Origin: Clostridia bacterium
GTDB lineage: Bacteria; Bacillota; Sulfobacillia; RBS10-35; JAJYVM01
Direction: 5' to 3'
Length of the DNA: 39,106 bases
NCBI GenBank assembly: GCA_027314765.1
Contig: DAHVAF010000006.1
Span: 1-39,106, forward strand
Shown: positions 23,164-30,717 of the stretch, piece by piece
Position numbering within the stretch: the first letter of the stretch is position 1
Layout of the letters: each line of letters begins with the position of its first letter
Made by a program: the position numbers and the translations under genes
The notes under the pieces: generated by a model
What the model was told of the DNA's origin: nothing
Database searches by the model: none
Seen by the model: only the letters and a program-made list of their open reading frames with translations

Positions 23164-24543
23164 ATGGAAGTCACTGCGCAGCTCAGCCACTTCGCGGCCA
23201 CCCTCACCCTCGCCGACATCCCGCCCGCCGCCCGCGACCAGACCAAGCTCTGCGTGCTGGACCTGGCCGGCATCATGGTGCGGGCCTGCCGCGACGCCGA
23301 GTCGAGCCCGCCCATCCGCCGCGCCGTCATGCGCCTGGGCGGCACCGCCGCGGGCCCCTGCACGGCGGTGGGCGAGCCGCGGGGCATGAGCGCGCCCCTG
23401 GCGGCCCTGCTCAACGGCGCCTACGGCCACAGCCTGGACTTCGACGACACGCACCAGCTGGCATCGCTGCACCCCGGGGTCTGCGTCATCCCTGCCGCCC
23501 TGGCCGCCGCCGAGCTGGCCGGCGCCGGCGGCCCCGACCTGCTGGCCGCCATCGTCGCCGGCTACGACATCGCCTGCCGCCTCGGCCTGGCCGTCGACCC
23601 CGAGTCGCACTACGCCCGCGGCTTCCACCCGACCGCCACCTGCGGGGTGTTCGGCGCCGCCGCCGCGGCCGGCCGCCTGCTCCGCCTCGACCCCGCCCGC
23701 ATGGCCGCCGCCTTCGGCCTGGCCGAGAGCCGCGCCGCCGGCTCGCTGCAGTACCTGGAGAACGGCTCCTGGAACAAGCGCCTGCAGCCGGGCTTTGCCG
23801 CCGCCGCGGGCATCGAGAGCGCCATCCTCGCCGACGAGGGCGTCATCGGCGCCGCCGAGCCCATCGAGGGCCGCCTCGGATTCCTGCGCGGCTACAGCGA
23901 CGCGCCCCACCCCGAGCGCGCCCTGGAGGACCTCGGCACGCGCTTCGAGGTGACCCGCACCGCGCTGAAGCCCTACCCGTGCTGCCGCTATGCCCACAGC
24001 GCCCTCGACGGCATCCGCGGCCTCTTCGCCCCCGCCGGGCACGATGGCCGCGGCCACGTGCTCAACCCGGCCGACGTCGAGCGGCTGGAGGTCGGCCTCA
24101 ACGACTCCGGCATGCGCCTGGTCGGCGCGCCCGAGGACCGCAAGCGGAGCCCGGCCAACGTGGTCGACGGCCAGTTCAGCCTGCACTTCGTGGGCGCCGT
24201 GGCCGCCCTGCACGGCAACATGGGCTGGGACGACTACCGCTACCTGGGCGACCCCGACGTCCGCGCCTTCTCCGACCGCATCGCGGCCGTCCCCGACCCC
24301 GGCGTGCGCGGCGTCGGCTGCACGATCACGGCCCGCCTGCGCGACGGCCGCGTCCTCCACCAGGCCATCGCCGCCCCGAAGGGCGAGCCGGAGCTGCCGA
24401 TGTCCCCTGACGAGGTGCGCGCGAAGTTCATGGACCTCGCCGGCGGCTGGTATGGCGCGGCCGATACGGCCGCGCGCATTCTCGAATTGGAGCGGTTGCC
24501 CGACGTGCGGGCCCTGACCGAGCCCCTGCGCGCGCTGGCGTGA
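23164..24543 (+). CDS. MmgE/PrpD family dehydratase/decarboxylase
   Basis: 459 residues. Family blocks are clear: ARDQTKLCVLDLAGIMV, AALLNGAYGHSLDFDDTH (active-site region), ARGFHPTATCGVFGAAAAAGRLL, FEVTRTALKPYPCCRYAHSALD and the C-terminal GPE-like KGEPELPMSPDEVRAKF. Members include 2-methylcitrate dehydratase and cis-aconitate (itaconate-forming) decarboxylase, and many uncharacterised paralogues occur in soil bacteria. ATG 23164 with GAGGTG 6-7 nt before it is preferred; GTG 23155, overlapping the previous stop, would add three residues. It is followed with overlap by remains of a CaiB/BaiF CoA-transferase, so the operon likely handled a di- or tricarboxylate via a CoA ester. Confidence 0.9.
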   Translation: MEVTAQLSHFAATLTLADIPPAARDQTKLCVLDLAGIMVRACRDAESSPPIRRAVMRLGGTAAGPCTAVGEPRGMSAPLAALLNGAYGHSLDFDDTHQLASLHPGVCVIPAALAAAELAGAGGPDLLAAIVAGYDIACRLGLAVDPESHYARGFHPTATCGVFGAAAAAGRLLRLDPARMAAAFGLAESRAAGSLQYLENGSWNKRLQPGFAAAAGIESAILADEGVIGAAEPIEGRLGFLRGYSDAPHPERALEDLGTRFEVTRTALKPYPCCRYAHSALDGIRGLFAPAGHDGRGHVLNPADVERLEVGLNDSGMRLVGAPEDRKRSPANVVDGQFSLHFVGAVAALHGNMGWDDYRYLGDPDVRAFSDRIAAVPDPGVRGVGCTITARLRDGRVLHQAIAAPKGEPELPMSPDEVRAKFMDLAGGWYGAADTAARILELERLPDVRALTEPLRALA

Positions 24544-24936
24544 GCCCTGGCCTGCCCCTGCCGCTCGCCGGCCCTGGCGTCTGTGACGTCGGCGCCGAGG
24601 TGGGGAAGGTCGAGCGCTCCGGCGCAGCCCGTTGGCGCGGCGCTGGCGACGCGGGGGACCGCGGACTGGGAAGCGGCTTTGGTCGCGGCCGACGTTGCCG
24701 TCGGCCGCGTGCAGGCGGTTTCTGAGCTGCTGATGGATGAGCAGGCGGGTGCGCTCGGCATCCTGGCGGGCGGGCTGGTCGGCCTGCCGCTGTCGCTGGA
24801 CGGCGCGCGGCCGCCCGTGCCGGGGCGCGCACCCGCCCTTGGCGAGCCCACGCGGGCGGCCCTGGCGGCGGCAGGCTACGGCGAGGCCGCGATCGCGGGG
24901 CTGATCGCGTCCGGTGCGGCCCATGCCGCAGGCTGA
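24540..24936 (+). pseudogene. Collapsed CaiB/BaiF CoA-transferase
   Basis: GTG 24540, overlapping the MmgE/PrpD stop, starts SPGLPLPLAGPGVCDVGAEVGKVERSG. This corresponds to the CaiB N-terminus (PLAG-x-RVLDL ... LGAEVIKVE) with about 15 residues already lost. Within about 60 bp the other frame takes over as ADWEAALVAADVAVGRVQAVSELL and DEQAGALGILAGGLVGLPLSLDG, ending RAPALGEPTRAALAAAGYGEAAIAGL, which is the CaiB C-terminus. Normal proteins are about 380-400 residues, so some 270 residues are deleted. The catalytic Asp region of the middle is gone, so it cannot be active. It shows that this operon once encoded a CoA-transferase. Confidence 0.75.
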
Positions 24937-25004
24937 GCGGGGCGTCGGCGACACCGCCATCGGCGCCGCGACCTGGAGGCCGTGCGCACACCCGCTTGAG
25001 ACGC

Positions 25005-25631
25005 TCAGGGTCCGGCCAGCCGTGCGGTCCAGGGGCTTGAATCGCCATACGCGGTTCGCAGCGCGTCCAAGAGCCACTGCCGCTCCCGCGGGCAGAGGAG
25101 CGGCAGCGCCGCCGCCAGGTCGACATCGTCCTTGGGTCGCGGCGCCCTGGCCTTGTAATGCAGCTGCACGGCGGGCGCGAGGTAGGGAATGCCGTCCGCG
25201 GTCGTGCGGCCGAGGCTGCGGATGGGGCACCGGATTCGTGGGTCCCGCCGCGAGACCCACTGCTCGCCCTGGCTTTCGTCCAGCATGAGCTGCAGGCGCC
25301 ATGGGCCGTCGCGCCGCGGGCGGCACCAGATGTCATGCACGGTCGCGGGCAGCGCTTCGCCGGGCCCCCACGGGCGCAGCCGTCCTGGCGGATCCGCGGC
25401 CCAGAGCTCCCAATCGGCCAGCAGACGCTGGACGGCCAGGTGGTCGCGCCGCAGGATCAGCACGTCGATGTCGTCGTGCGCTCGGATGGGCCTGCCCGCG
25501 GCCAGCTCGATCGCGTAGCCGCCAGCGATCCACCACGCACCGCCCCAGGGCGTGAAGATCGCGGCGGCGTCGCGCGGCGCAAGGGGATCCCACGGCGCCG
25601 TGAGTAGGCTCGGGCCGCCGATCGCCACCAT
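25005..25631 (-). CDS. Nucleotidyltransferase-fold protein (aminoglycoside nucleotidyltransferase-like)
   Basis: 208 residues. WWIAGGYAIELAAGRPIRAHDDIDVLILRRD contains the G-G and D-x-D (DDIDV) of the nucleotidyltransferase fold, in the arrangement of ANT(2'')/LinB-like and 'nucleotidyltransferase domain' proteins. HDIWCRPRRDGPWRLQLML and the final YKARAPRPKDDVDLAAALPLL (Lys and Asp on the C-terminal helices) also fit. Substrate unknown; antibiotic adenylylation is only one possibility. ATG 25631 is chosen because GGGGGGCGGAGG lies directly before it. A -10-like TACACT (complement of 25651-25656) lies about 20 bp upstream. Confidence 0.78.
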   Translation of the reverse strand: MVAIGGPSLLTAPWDPLAPRDAAAIFTPWGGAWWIAGGYAIELAAGRPIRAHDDIDVLILRRDHLAVQRLLADWELWAADPPGRLRPWGPGEALPATVHDIWCRPRRDGPWRLQLMLDESQGEQWVSRRDPRIRCPIRSLGRTTADGIPYLAPAVQLHYKARAPRPKDDVDLAAALPLLCPRERQWLLDALRTAYGDSSPWTARLAGP

Positions 25632-25656
25632 CCTCCGCCCCCCGTACGAAAGTGTA

Positions 25657-26376
25657 GCGCCGGGGCCGACGTACGCGGCGCCGGTTCGCGGCAAGGGACC
25701 GACCGGTCCACCGCCGCGGGTCCGCTTGGCCCTGTCGCGGCGCATGCCCGGGGTGCCATGATGAGCCTGCGAAGCGCGGGACGCGAGGGCTGGGCGCCCG
25801 ACCGGGCCGACCCGCGCAACGAGTTGCCCGTTGGACACCGGGCGGCGCGCGGGCGCCACGGCCCGGGTGCGGTGACGGGCGGCAGCGGCGCCCGGGTCAT
25901 CGGGGCCGCGGCCGCGGGACGGCCGCTCCAGCCCCGACGTGTGGCTCGGCCGCGCGGGTGATTGGGCACCTCCTTCCGGTCGCGGCTTCATGGCCGCGCC
26001 ACCCCGCCGGGCCAGCACACGGCGGCGACGCGATCGCGTCGGCGTCCACTGTGGAGGGCCGGGCCGTTTGGCCCGGCACCTTCCGTGCCCGCGCTCGCAG
26101 GGCCGCGCCGAAGCGCGCCCCCGCCAGAGTCGCTTGCAGGCCGTGGTGAAGCACGCCCCAACCAGGGCCGCGCCTGCAGGGCCGCGCCCAGGCGCGCCCT
26201 TACCAGAGTCGGCTGCAGGCCGTGGTGAAGTGCGCCCCCAATCATGGCCGCGCCTGCGGGGCCCCGCCGAACGGCGCCCCCAACCTGAGCCGCGCCTTCC
26301 TGCGATCGTGACGGGCGCGCCGCACGGCGCGCCCACCAACGACGCGCCTGTAGGTTCCTGGGCCCGCGCCGCCGAA
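25657..26376. repeat. Gene-free spacer with hairpin and roughly 80-bp tandem repeat array
   Basis: No gene is supported in about 720 bp. A perfect hairpin GCCGGGCC-GTTT-GGCCCGGC lies at 26058-26077. From about 26092 an imperfect array follows. Two full units have a 79-80-bp period (GCAGGCCGTGGTGAAG at 26136 and 26215; CAGGGCCGCGCC and CAGAGTCG before each), then two shortened, more diverged units run to about 26345. CATGGCCGCGCC also occurs at 25989 and 26244. The array points toward the downstream deacylase gene. Confidence 0.65.
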
Positions 26377-26397
26377 CGCCTCCCCCACAGGGAGGCG
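26377..26397 (+). promoter_or_regulatory. Hairpin that buries the deacylase ribosome-binding site
   Basis: CGCCTCCC (26377-26384), loop CCACA, GGGAGGCG (26390-26397): a perfect 8-bp stem. The right arm is the Shine-Dalgarno GGGAGG itself, 8 nt before ATG 26404. In the mRNA this should block initiation unless opened, so translation is likely controlled or kept low. Confidence 0.6.
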
Positions 26398-26403
26398 CCC
26401 GCC

Positions 26404-27960
26404 ATGGAGTTCGACCTCTTGATCCGCGGTGGAGCCGTCGTCGACGGCTCCGGCAGGACCCCCGCCCACCCCGCGGACGTCGGCATCCGCGGCGACCGCA
26501 TCGCCGCCATCGGCCGGCTGGACGGTGCCACCGCCGCCACCGTGGTCGACGCGGCGGGCCGCGCGGTCGCGCCCGGCTTCATCGACGTGCACGTGCACTC
26601 GGAGGTCGCGCTGCTCGGCGGCCCCCACCGCTACGGCGGCGTGCTGCAGGGCGTGACGACCCACCTGACGGCGCCGGACGGCTTCGGGTGGGCGCCGCTG
26701 CCGCACCAGCCGGCCGTCGAGCTGTGGGAGGCGACCGAGTTCGCCTACGGCAAGGCGGACCTGACGCTGGACTGGCCGACGCCCGAGGCCTACCTCGACA
26801 TCTTCCGCGGCAACACGCCCGCGAACGTCGTGCCGCAGGTGCCGCACTGCGCCGTCCGCCTGGCGGCGATGGGCTGGGAGGCGCGCACCGCCCGCCCCGA
26901 GGAGCTGGAGGCCATGCGCGCGGGCGTCCGCCGCTGGCTGGAGGCCGGCGCCGTCTGCCTCTGCCTCGGTCTGGAGTACCAGCCGAGCGCCTACGCGGAC
27001 ACGCACGAGCTGATCGAGCTGAGCAGGGTGGCGCGCGAGTACGATGCCATCTACGCCGCCCACATCCGCATCCGCGAGACGAGCGTCGCGCGCGCGTGGC
27101 GCGAGACGATGGAGATCGGCCGCCAGGCGGACATCCCCGTCCACATCTCGCACACGGCGGTCAACGACGTGACGGAGCCCCTGCTGGAGGAGGCCGCGCG
27201 CACGTGCGACCTCAGCTTCGAGTCGTACATGTACCCGGCCAGCTGCACGCACCTCGTGATGATGCTGCCGAACTGGGCGCAGGGCGGCGGGCCTGCCGGG
27301 ATTCGCCGTCGCTTGCGCGACTCCGAGACCCGCAAGCAGATGGCGGACGCCCTGGAGCAGCGGGTGCTCGAGGGGGCCGAGCGCGGCGCGCGGGCGGTGT
27401 TCGCCGCCAACCAGACGGGGCGCCACATCGGGCTCAGCGTGCCGGAGGCCGCGGCGGCGGCCGGCATGCCTTTGGGCGAGTTCGCCGTTCGCACGCTGGA
27501 GGAGGAGTCGCCCTACGCCCTGATGGTCTACCACCAGGGCGGGACGGCGGAGGACCACGCGGCGCTGGTGCGGCGCACGTTCCGCCACGGGAAGATGATG
27601 GTCGCCAGCGATGGCATCTACCACGGCCAGCGGCCGCACCCGCGCGGCTACGGCTGCTTCGCGCGGGCCCTGCGCCTGGGCGTGCGGGAGCTCGGCGCCG
27701 TCTCCCTGGAGGAGGCCGTGCACAAGATGACGGCCGTGCCGGCCGAGCGCTTCCGGGTTCCTGAGCGTGGGCTCCTGAAGGAGGGCTACGCGGCGGACGT
27801 GGTGGTCTTCGATCCGGAGACGGTCGCCGACCGCGCCACGTTCGAGGAGCCGTACGGGGAGCCGGTGGGTGTGGAGGCCGTCGTGGTGAACGGCGCCGTC
27901 GTGGTGCGCGGGGGCGTGCCGACGGGGGTGCTGCCGGGGCGGGTGGTGGGGCGGCGGTAG
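26404..27960 (+). CDS. N-acyl-D-amino-acid deacylase (D-aminoacylase) family amidohydrolase
   Basis: 518 residues, the normal size for the family. The amidohydrolase N-terminal beta-sandwich (FDLLIRGGAVVDGSGRTPAH) precedes the metal motif PGFIDVHVHSE. CLCLGLEYQPSAYADTHELIEL is the D-aminoacylase signature with the bridging Cys/Glu region. IYAAHIRIRE, VHISHTAVND and MMVASDGIYHG supply later metal and catalytic positions, and the barrel closes with AADVVVFDPETV. The protein hydrolyses N-acyl-D-amino acids or related carbamoyl/dihydropyrimidine-like substrates. The start follows an SD held in a hairpin; the long upstream frame to 25939 is repeat sequence, not protein. It stands alone. Confidence 0.88.
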   Translation: MEFDLLIRGGAVVDGSGRTPAHPADVGIRGDRIAAIGRLDGATAATVVDAAGRAVAPGFIDVHVHSEVALLGGPHRYGGVLQGVTTHLTAPDGFGWAPLPHQPAVELWEATEFAYGKADLTLDWPTPEAYLDIFRGNTPANVVPQVPHCAVRLAAMGWEARTARPEELEAMRAGVRRWLEAGAVCLCLGLEYQPSAYADTHELIELSRVAREYDAIYAAHIRIRETSVARAWRETMEIGRQADIPVHISHTAVNDVTEPLLEEAARTCDLSFESYMYPASCTHLVMMLPNWAQGGGPAGIRRRLRDSETRKQMADALEQRVLEGAERGARAVFAANQTGRHIGLSVPEAAAAAGMPLGEFAVRTLEEESPYALMVYHQGGTAEDHAALVRRTFRHGKMMVASDGIYHGQRPHPRGYGCFARALRLGVRELGAVSLEEAVHKMTAVPAERFRVPERGLLKEGYAADVVVFDPETVADRATFEEPYGEPVGVEAVVVNGAVVVRGGVPTGVLPGRVVGRR

Positions 27961-28026
27961 GCGGGCGCGGCGCAGGCCTGCCGCCGACTTTTCGGTCGCA
28001 CCTTGAAGGAATCCTCATCCTCGTAT

Positions 28027-28040
28027 CGAACAGGTGTTCT
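28027..28040 (+). promoter_or_regulatory. LexA/DinR-like SOS box before the Rpn-like gene
   Basis: CGAACAGGTGTTCT fits the Gram-positive LexA consensus CGAACRNRYGTTYC at 13 of 14 positions and has the perfect core GAAC-N4-GTTC. It overlaps TCTAAT (28038-28043), a likely -10, and lies 20 bp before ATG 28061. Repressor overlap with the promoter is the usual arrangement. Confidence 0.6.
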
Positions 28041-28060
28041 AATGCGAGGTGGTCGTCCGC

Positions 28061-28954
28061 ATGCCGAGCGACGTCGCGCCGCAAGCCCACGACATCGTCC
28101 TGAAGCACCTGAGCCAGCTGTTCGTCGGCCGCACCCTTGAGCCGTTGGGGCTGGACACGCCGGTGGTCTCCGCGGCGGTCCCGACGGAACTGCCGGAAGT
28201 ATCTGTACGCGCACACACGGTTGACTACCTGTTTGAGCTGGCCGACGGCACCATGCTCCACTTGGAGTTCCAGAGCGGGCGCCATGCTGCCGAGCTCATA
28301 CGGTTCCTCGTGTATGACGCCTTGGTATTTCAACGCCACCGGAGGCAGGTCCGGACGGCCGTCGTCTATACTGGCCGTGTGAGGCGGGCCGACGACCGCG
28401 TGGCCGCCGGCAGCCTCCAGTACCAGGTCGAGAACGTGTATCTCGGCGCGATGGATGGCGACGCCGCGTTGGCTGACCTGGAGCGGCGACGGCGGGAGGG
28501 CGCTCTCTGGCGCGAGGATGCGTTGGCGATCGCCCTGACCGTCCTGAAGCGCTTTACGGGCCGGACCCGATTGGAGGCGGTCGGCGCCGCGATGCACATG
28601 GCCGCGGCCCTGCCCGACGAGCAATCGCGCACGGAGTGTCAGGCGTCGGTCCTGGGCTTGGCGCAGCAGTATCTCTCGCAGTCGCAATTCGGGGCGCTGG
28701 CGGGGGTGGGGGACGTGTCGAAGGCGCTGGATCGAATGATCGAAGAGGGTTGGATCAGGGGCCGCGCGGAGGGCAAGGCGGAGGGTAAGGCGGAGGCGGT
28801 GCTCCTAGCCCTGCGGGAGCGCTTCGACAGTGTCCCGGCGCCGCTGGTCGCTCGTGTGAGCCGACAGCGGGACGGTGACGTACTGGAGCGCTGGTTGGCG
28901 CTGGCCATCAAGGCGCCGTCGCTGCAGGCCTTCGAGCGCGGTCTGGATGGGTAG
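28061..28954 (+). CDS. Rpn/YhgA-like PD-(D/E)XK nuclease with DUF4351-type C-terminus
   Basis: 297 residues. The nuclease core is VDYLFELADGTMLHLEFQSG, with D and E-x-Q of the PD-(D/E)XK site, followed by YDALVFQRH and RTAVVYTGRVR. The C-terminal module (about 220-297) has a KALDRMIEEGW helix, a charged RAEGKAEGKAEAVLLALRERF linker and LERWLALAIKAPSLQAFERGL, typical of DUF4351. Rpn proteins promote RecA-independent recombination and, in E. coli, act in phage defence with an intragenic C-terminal inhibitor. ATG 28061 has GAGGTGG 8 nt upstream; GTG 28049 is an alternative. An internal GTG (28715) behind GGGGGTGGGGG could start the C-terminal module separately. Confidence 0.82.
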   Translation: MPSDVAPQAHDIVLKHLSQLFVGRTLEPLGLDTPVVSAAVPTELPEVSVRAHTVDYLFELADGTMLHLEFQSGRHAAELIRFLVYDALVFQRHRRQVRTAVVYTGRVRRADDRVAAGSLQYQVENVYLGAMDGDAALADLERRRREGALWREDALAIALTVLKRFTGRTRLEAVGAAMHMAAALPDEQSRTECQASVLGLAQQYLSQSQFGALAGVGDVSKALDRMIEEGWIRGRAEGKAEGKAEAVLLALRERFDSVPAPLVARVSRQRDGDVLERWLALAIKAPSLQAFERGLDG

Positions 28955-28966
28955 CGGGTCGACGAC

Positions 28967-29269
28967 GTGCGCAACGCACTTGATCGGCTGATCGAAGAGG
29001 GCTGGAGAATCGGCTGGGCCGAGGGCCGGGCCGAGGGCTGGGCGGAGGGCTGGGCGGAGTCGTTGCTCCTGACGCTGCGGCAGCGCTTTGGTGAGGTCCC
29101 CGCTGCGCTGGCCGATCGGATTGGCGCACAGCAGGATGCCGCCGTGCTCGACCGCTGGCTGGTCTTGGCCATCAGGGCGCCGTCGCTTCAAGCCTTCGCG
29201 CGCGGCATGGAGCAGTGGCCAACGCCAGGGAAGGCGAGCCCTACGCGCTCGCCTTCCCCCGCCCGATGA
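28967..29269 (+). CDS. Stand-alone second copy of the Rpn-like C-terminal module
   Basis: 100 residues from GTG 28967. RNALDRLIEEGWRIGWAEGR, LLLTLRQRFGEVPAALADRI and LDRWLVLAIRAPSLQAFARGM align without gaps, apart from a slightly longer charged linker, to the last 80 residues of the preceding gene, with clearly more than half the residues equal. It starts exactly at the equivalent of the internal GTG 28715 (period 252 bp), is in the same frame and follows the TAG by 12 nt. The nuclease domain is absent. It may be a small inhibitor protein, a nonsense-split C-terminal repeat, or a remnant. The last 9 codons overlap the converging serine hydrolase gene. Confidence 0.6.
   Translation: MRNALDRLIEEGWRIGWAEGRAEGWAEGWAESLLLTLRQRFGEVPAALADRIGAQQDAAVLDRWLVLAIRAPSLQAFARGMEQWPTPGKASPTRSPSPAR
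29228..29258. terminator. Perfect 12-bp bidirectional hairpin between converging genes
   Basis: GGGAAGGCGAGC (29228-29239), loop CCTACGC, GCTCGCCTTCCC (29247-29258). The loop holds the minus-strand TAG stop of the serine hydrolase (29241-29243). It lies inside the 3' end of the plus-strand Rpn-fragment ORF. No T-tract on either side. Confidence 0.65.
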
Positions 29270-30656
29270 TGCGGAAGCCCATGGTGAGCGCGGAGACCTC
29301 GCCCGCGCCATCGCGCAGGAAGCCGATGCGCGACTCCTGCCCCCGCATCTTCACCGCGAACCAGTCCTCGCCCACGCAGCGCGCCGGGAACCGCTCGCCC
29401 TCCTGGCACAGCACCAACCCCGCGCGGTCGGCCAGGACCGTCACGGTGGCGCCCTCGCCGGACACGTAGTCGCCGGTGTAGGCGAGCAGCCGCTCCGCCC
29501 CGCAGGGGTGGTCGCCGAACTCCTCACGCGGCGTGGCGACCGGCAGCTCGAGGGCCATGTTCACGGCGCCAAGCGTCAGGCGCGCGCCGGGCGTCGGGGT
29601 GACGTTGCTCAGCGCGACGCAGCTCAGCCCCGCCTCCGGGACCACGGTGAGGTACGCGCTCGCGCCCTTGATGTTCCCGCCGTGCTCGACGAGCTTTTTG
29701 CCATGGTAGTCCGGGGTGATCATCAGCCCGTAGCCGTACGCCATCACCGGGCTGTTGGCGGCCGCGTGGGGCGCCGTCATCGCGCGCACGCTCTCCTCCG
29801 ACAGGATGCGCGTGCCGTCCACCACGCCGCCGGTCCGGTAGATCTCGGCGTACCGCAGCATGTCGCGGGCCGAGGACTTCAGAAAGCCCGCGGCGGACAT
29901 GGCCCCCGTGGCCCACCAGGCGGGCGAGCGCTTGACGACGTGCCGGCCGCCCTCGCGCTTCTCGGTGTACAGGGTCGCGACGTCGTCCCAGCCGCCCAGC
30001 GTCTCCACGGAGAAGGTGCTGCGGGTCATGCCCGCGGGCCCGAGGATGTGCCGCTCCACGTACGCCTCGTACGGTTCGCCGCTGGCGCGCGCCACGACCG
30101 CCCCGAGCAGCGCCCAGCTGTCGTTGCTGTAGCTGAACTTTTCGCCGGGCGGCCCCAGCAGCTCAAACGGGGTCTCGGCGACGAAGGCCATGAGCTCCTC
30201 GACCGTCTCGACCGCCTTGGCCGCCTCGAGCTTCTTCCGCAGCTCGCCATCCTCCAGGTCGGGGTCCGCAAGCAGGCTGGCTCGCATGGCGACCCGCAGC
30301 GTGGGGAGGGGCGGCAGCCCGGCCGTGTGCGTGAGCAGGTGGTGGAGCGTGGTGGCCTCCGCCATCGCCGCATCCGGTGTCCGGTACTCCGGCAGCCACC
30401 GGCGCACGGGGTCGCGCACGGAGAGCTTGCCCTGCTCCTGCAGCTGCATGATGGCCACGGCCGTGAACGACTTGGTGATCGAGCCGATGCCGTAGACCGT
30501 GTCCGGCGTGACCGGCAGCCGCTCCTCCGCGTCGCGCAGCCCGTAGGCGTGGTGGTGCACCATGCGCCCGCCGCGGGCCAGCGCCACCGACGCGCTGGGC
30601 GACCGGTGCTCCTTCAGCGTGTCGACCACAAAGCTCTGATAATCGTCCCAGTTCAT
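29241..30656 (-). CDS. Serine hydrolase, beta-lactamase class C/penicillin-binding protein family
   Basis: 471 residues. The catalytic motifs are S59-x-x-K62 in GIGSITKSFTAVAIM, Y176-S-N178 in GEKFSYSNDSWALLG, and HGG in VEHGGNIKGASAYL. The first 345 or so residues form the transpeptidase-like domain; the remaining 120 are a C-terminal lipocalin-like domain (LLAYTGDYVSGEGATVTVL, SRIGFLRDGAGEVSALTM), common in esterase and D-aminopeptidase relatives. No signal peptide is visible, suggesting a cytoplasmic esterase, amidase or peptidase rather than an antibiotic-degrading enzyme. ATG 30656 gives a natural N-terminus (MNWDDYQSFVVDTL). Divergent from the nitrilase gene, 61 bp away. Confidence 0.88.
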   Translation of the reverse strand: MNWDDYQSFVVDTLKEHRSPSASVALARGGRMVHHHAYGLRDAEERLPVTPDTVYGIGSITKSFTAVAIMQLQEQGKLSVRDPVRRWLPEYRTPDAAMAEATTLHHLLTHTAGLPPLPTLRVAMRASLLADPDLEDGELRKKLEAAKAVETVEELMAFVAETPFELLGPPGEKFSYSNDSWALLGAVVARASGEPYEAYVERHILGPAGMTRSTFSVETLGGWDDVATLYTEKREGGRHVVKRSPAWWATGAMSAAGFLKSSARDMLRYAEIYRTGGVVDGTRILSEESVRAMTAPHAAANSPVMAYGYGLMITPDYHGKKLVEHGGNIKGASAYLTVVPEAGLSCVALSNVTPTPGARLTLGAVNMALELPVATPREEFGDHPCGAERLLAYTGDYVSGEGATVTVLADRAGLVLCQEGERFPARCVGEDWFAVKMRGQESRIGFLRDGAGEVSALTMGFRIIGRGKASA

Positions 30657-30717
30657 GCCGCCGGCTTCGCCGCGGCCGCAGCCCTTCCTGCTACCATGGC
30701 CACGGGAGGGACCCCGC

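Noticed and set aside
26092-26345. Repeat array considered as CRISPR
   Set aside because: Units are about 80 bp, imperfect and lack unique spacers; no cas genes are present.
25005-26582. 525-residue minus-strand frame
   Set aside because: Only the last 208 residues (from ATG 25631) are protein-like; the upstream part reads through the repeat array and has shadow composition.
28955-28966. Stop-codon readthrough joining the Rpn-like gene to its downstream copy
   Set aside because: The frames match across TAG, but there is no readthrough context I can recognise and the copy has its own GTG; kept only as an alternative explanation.
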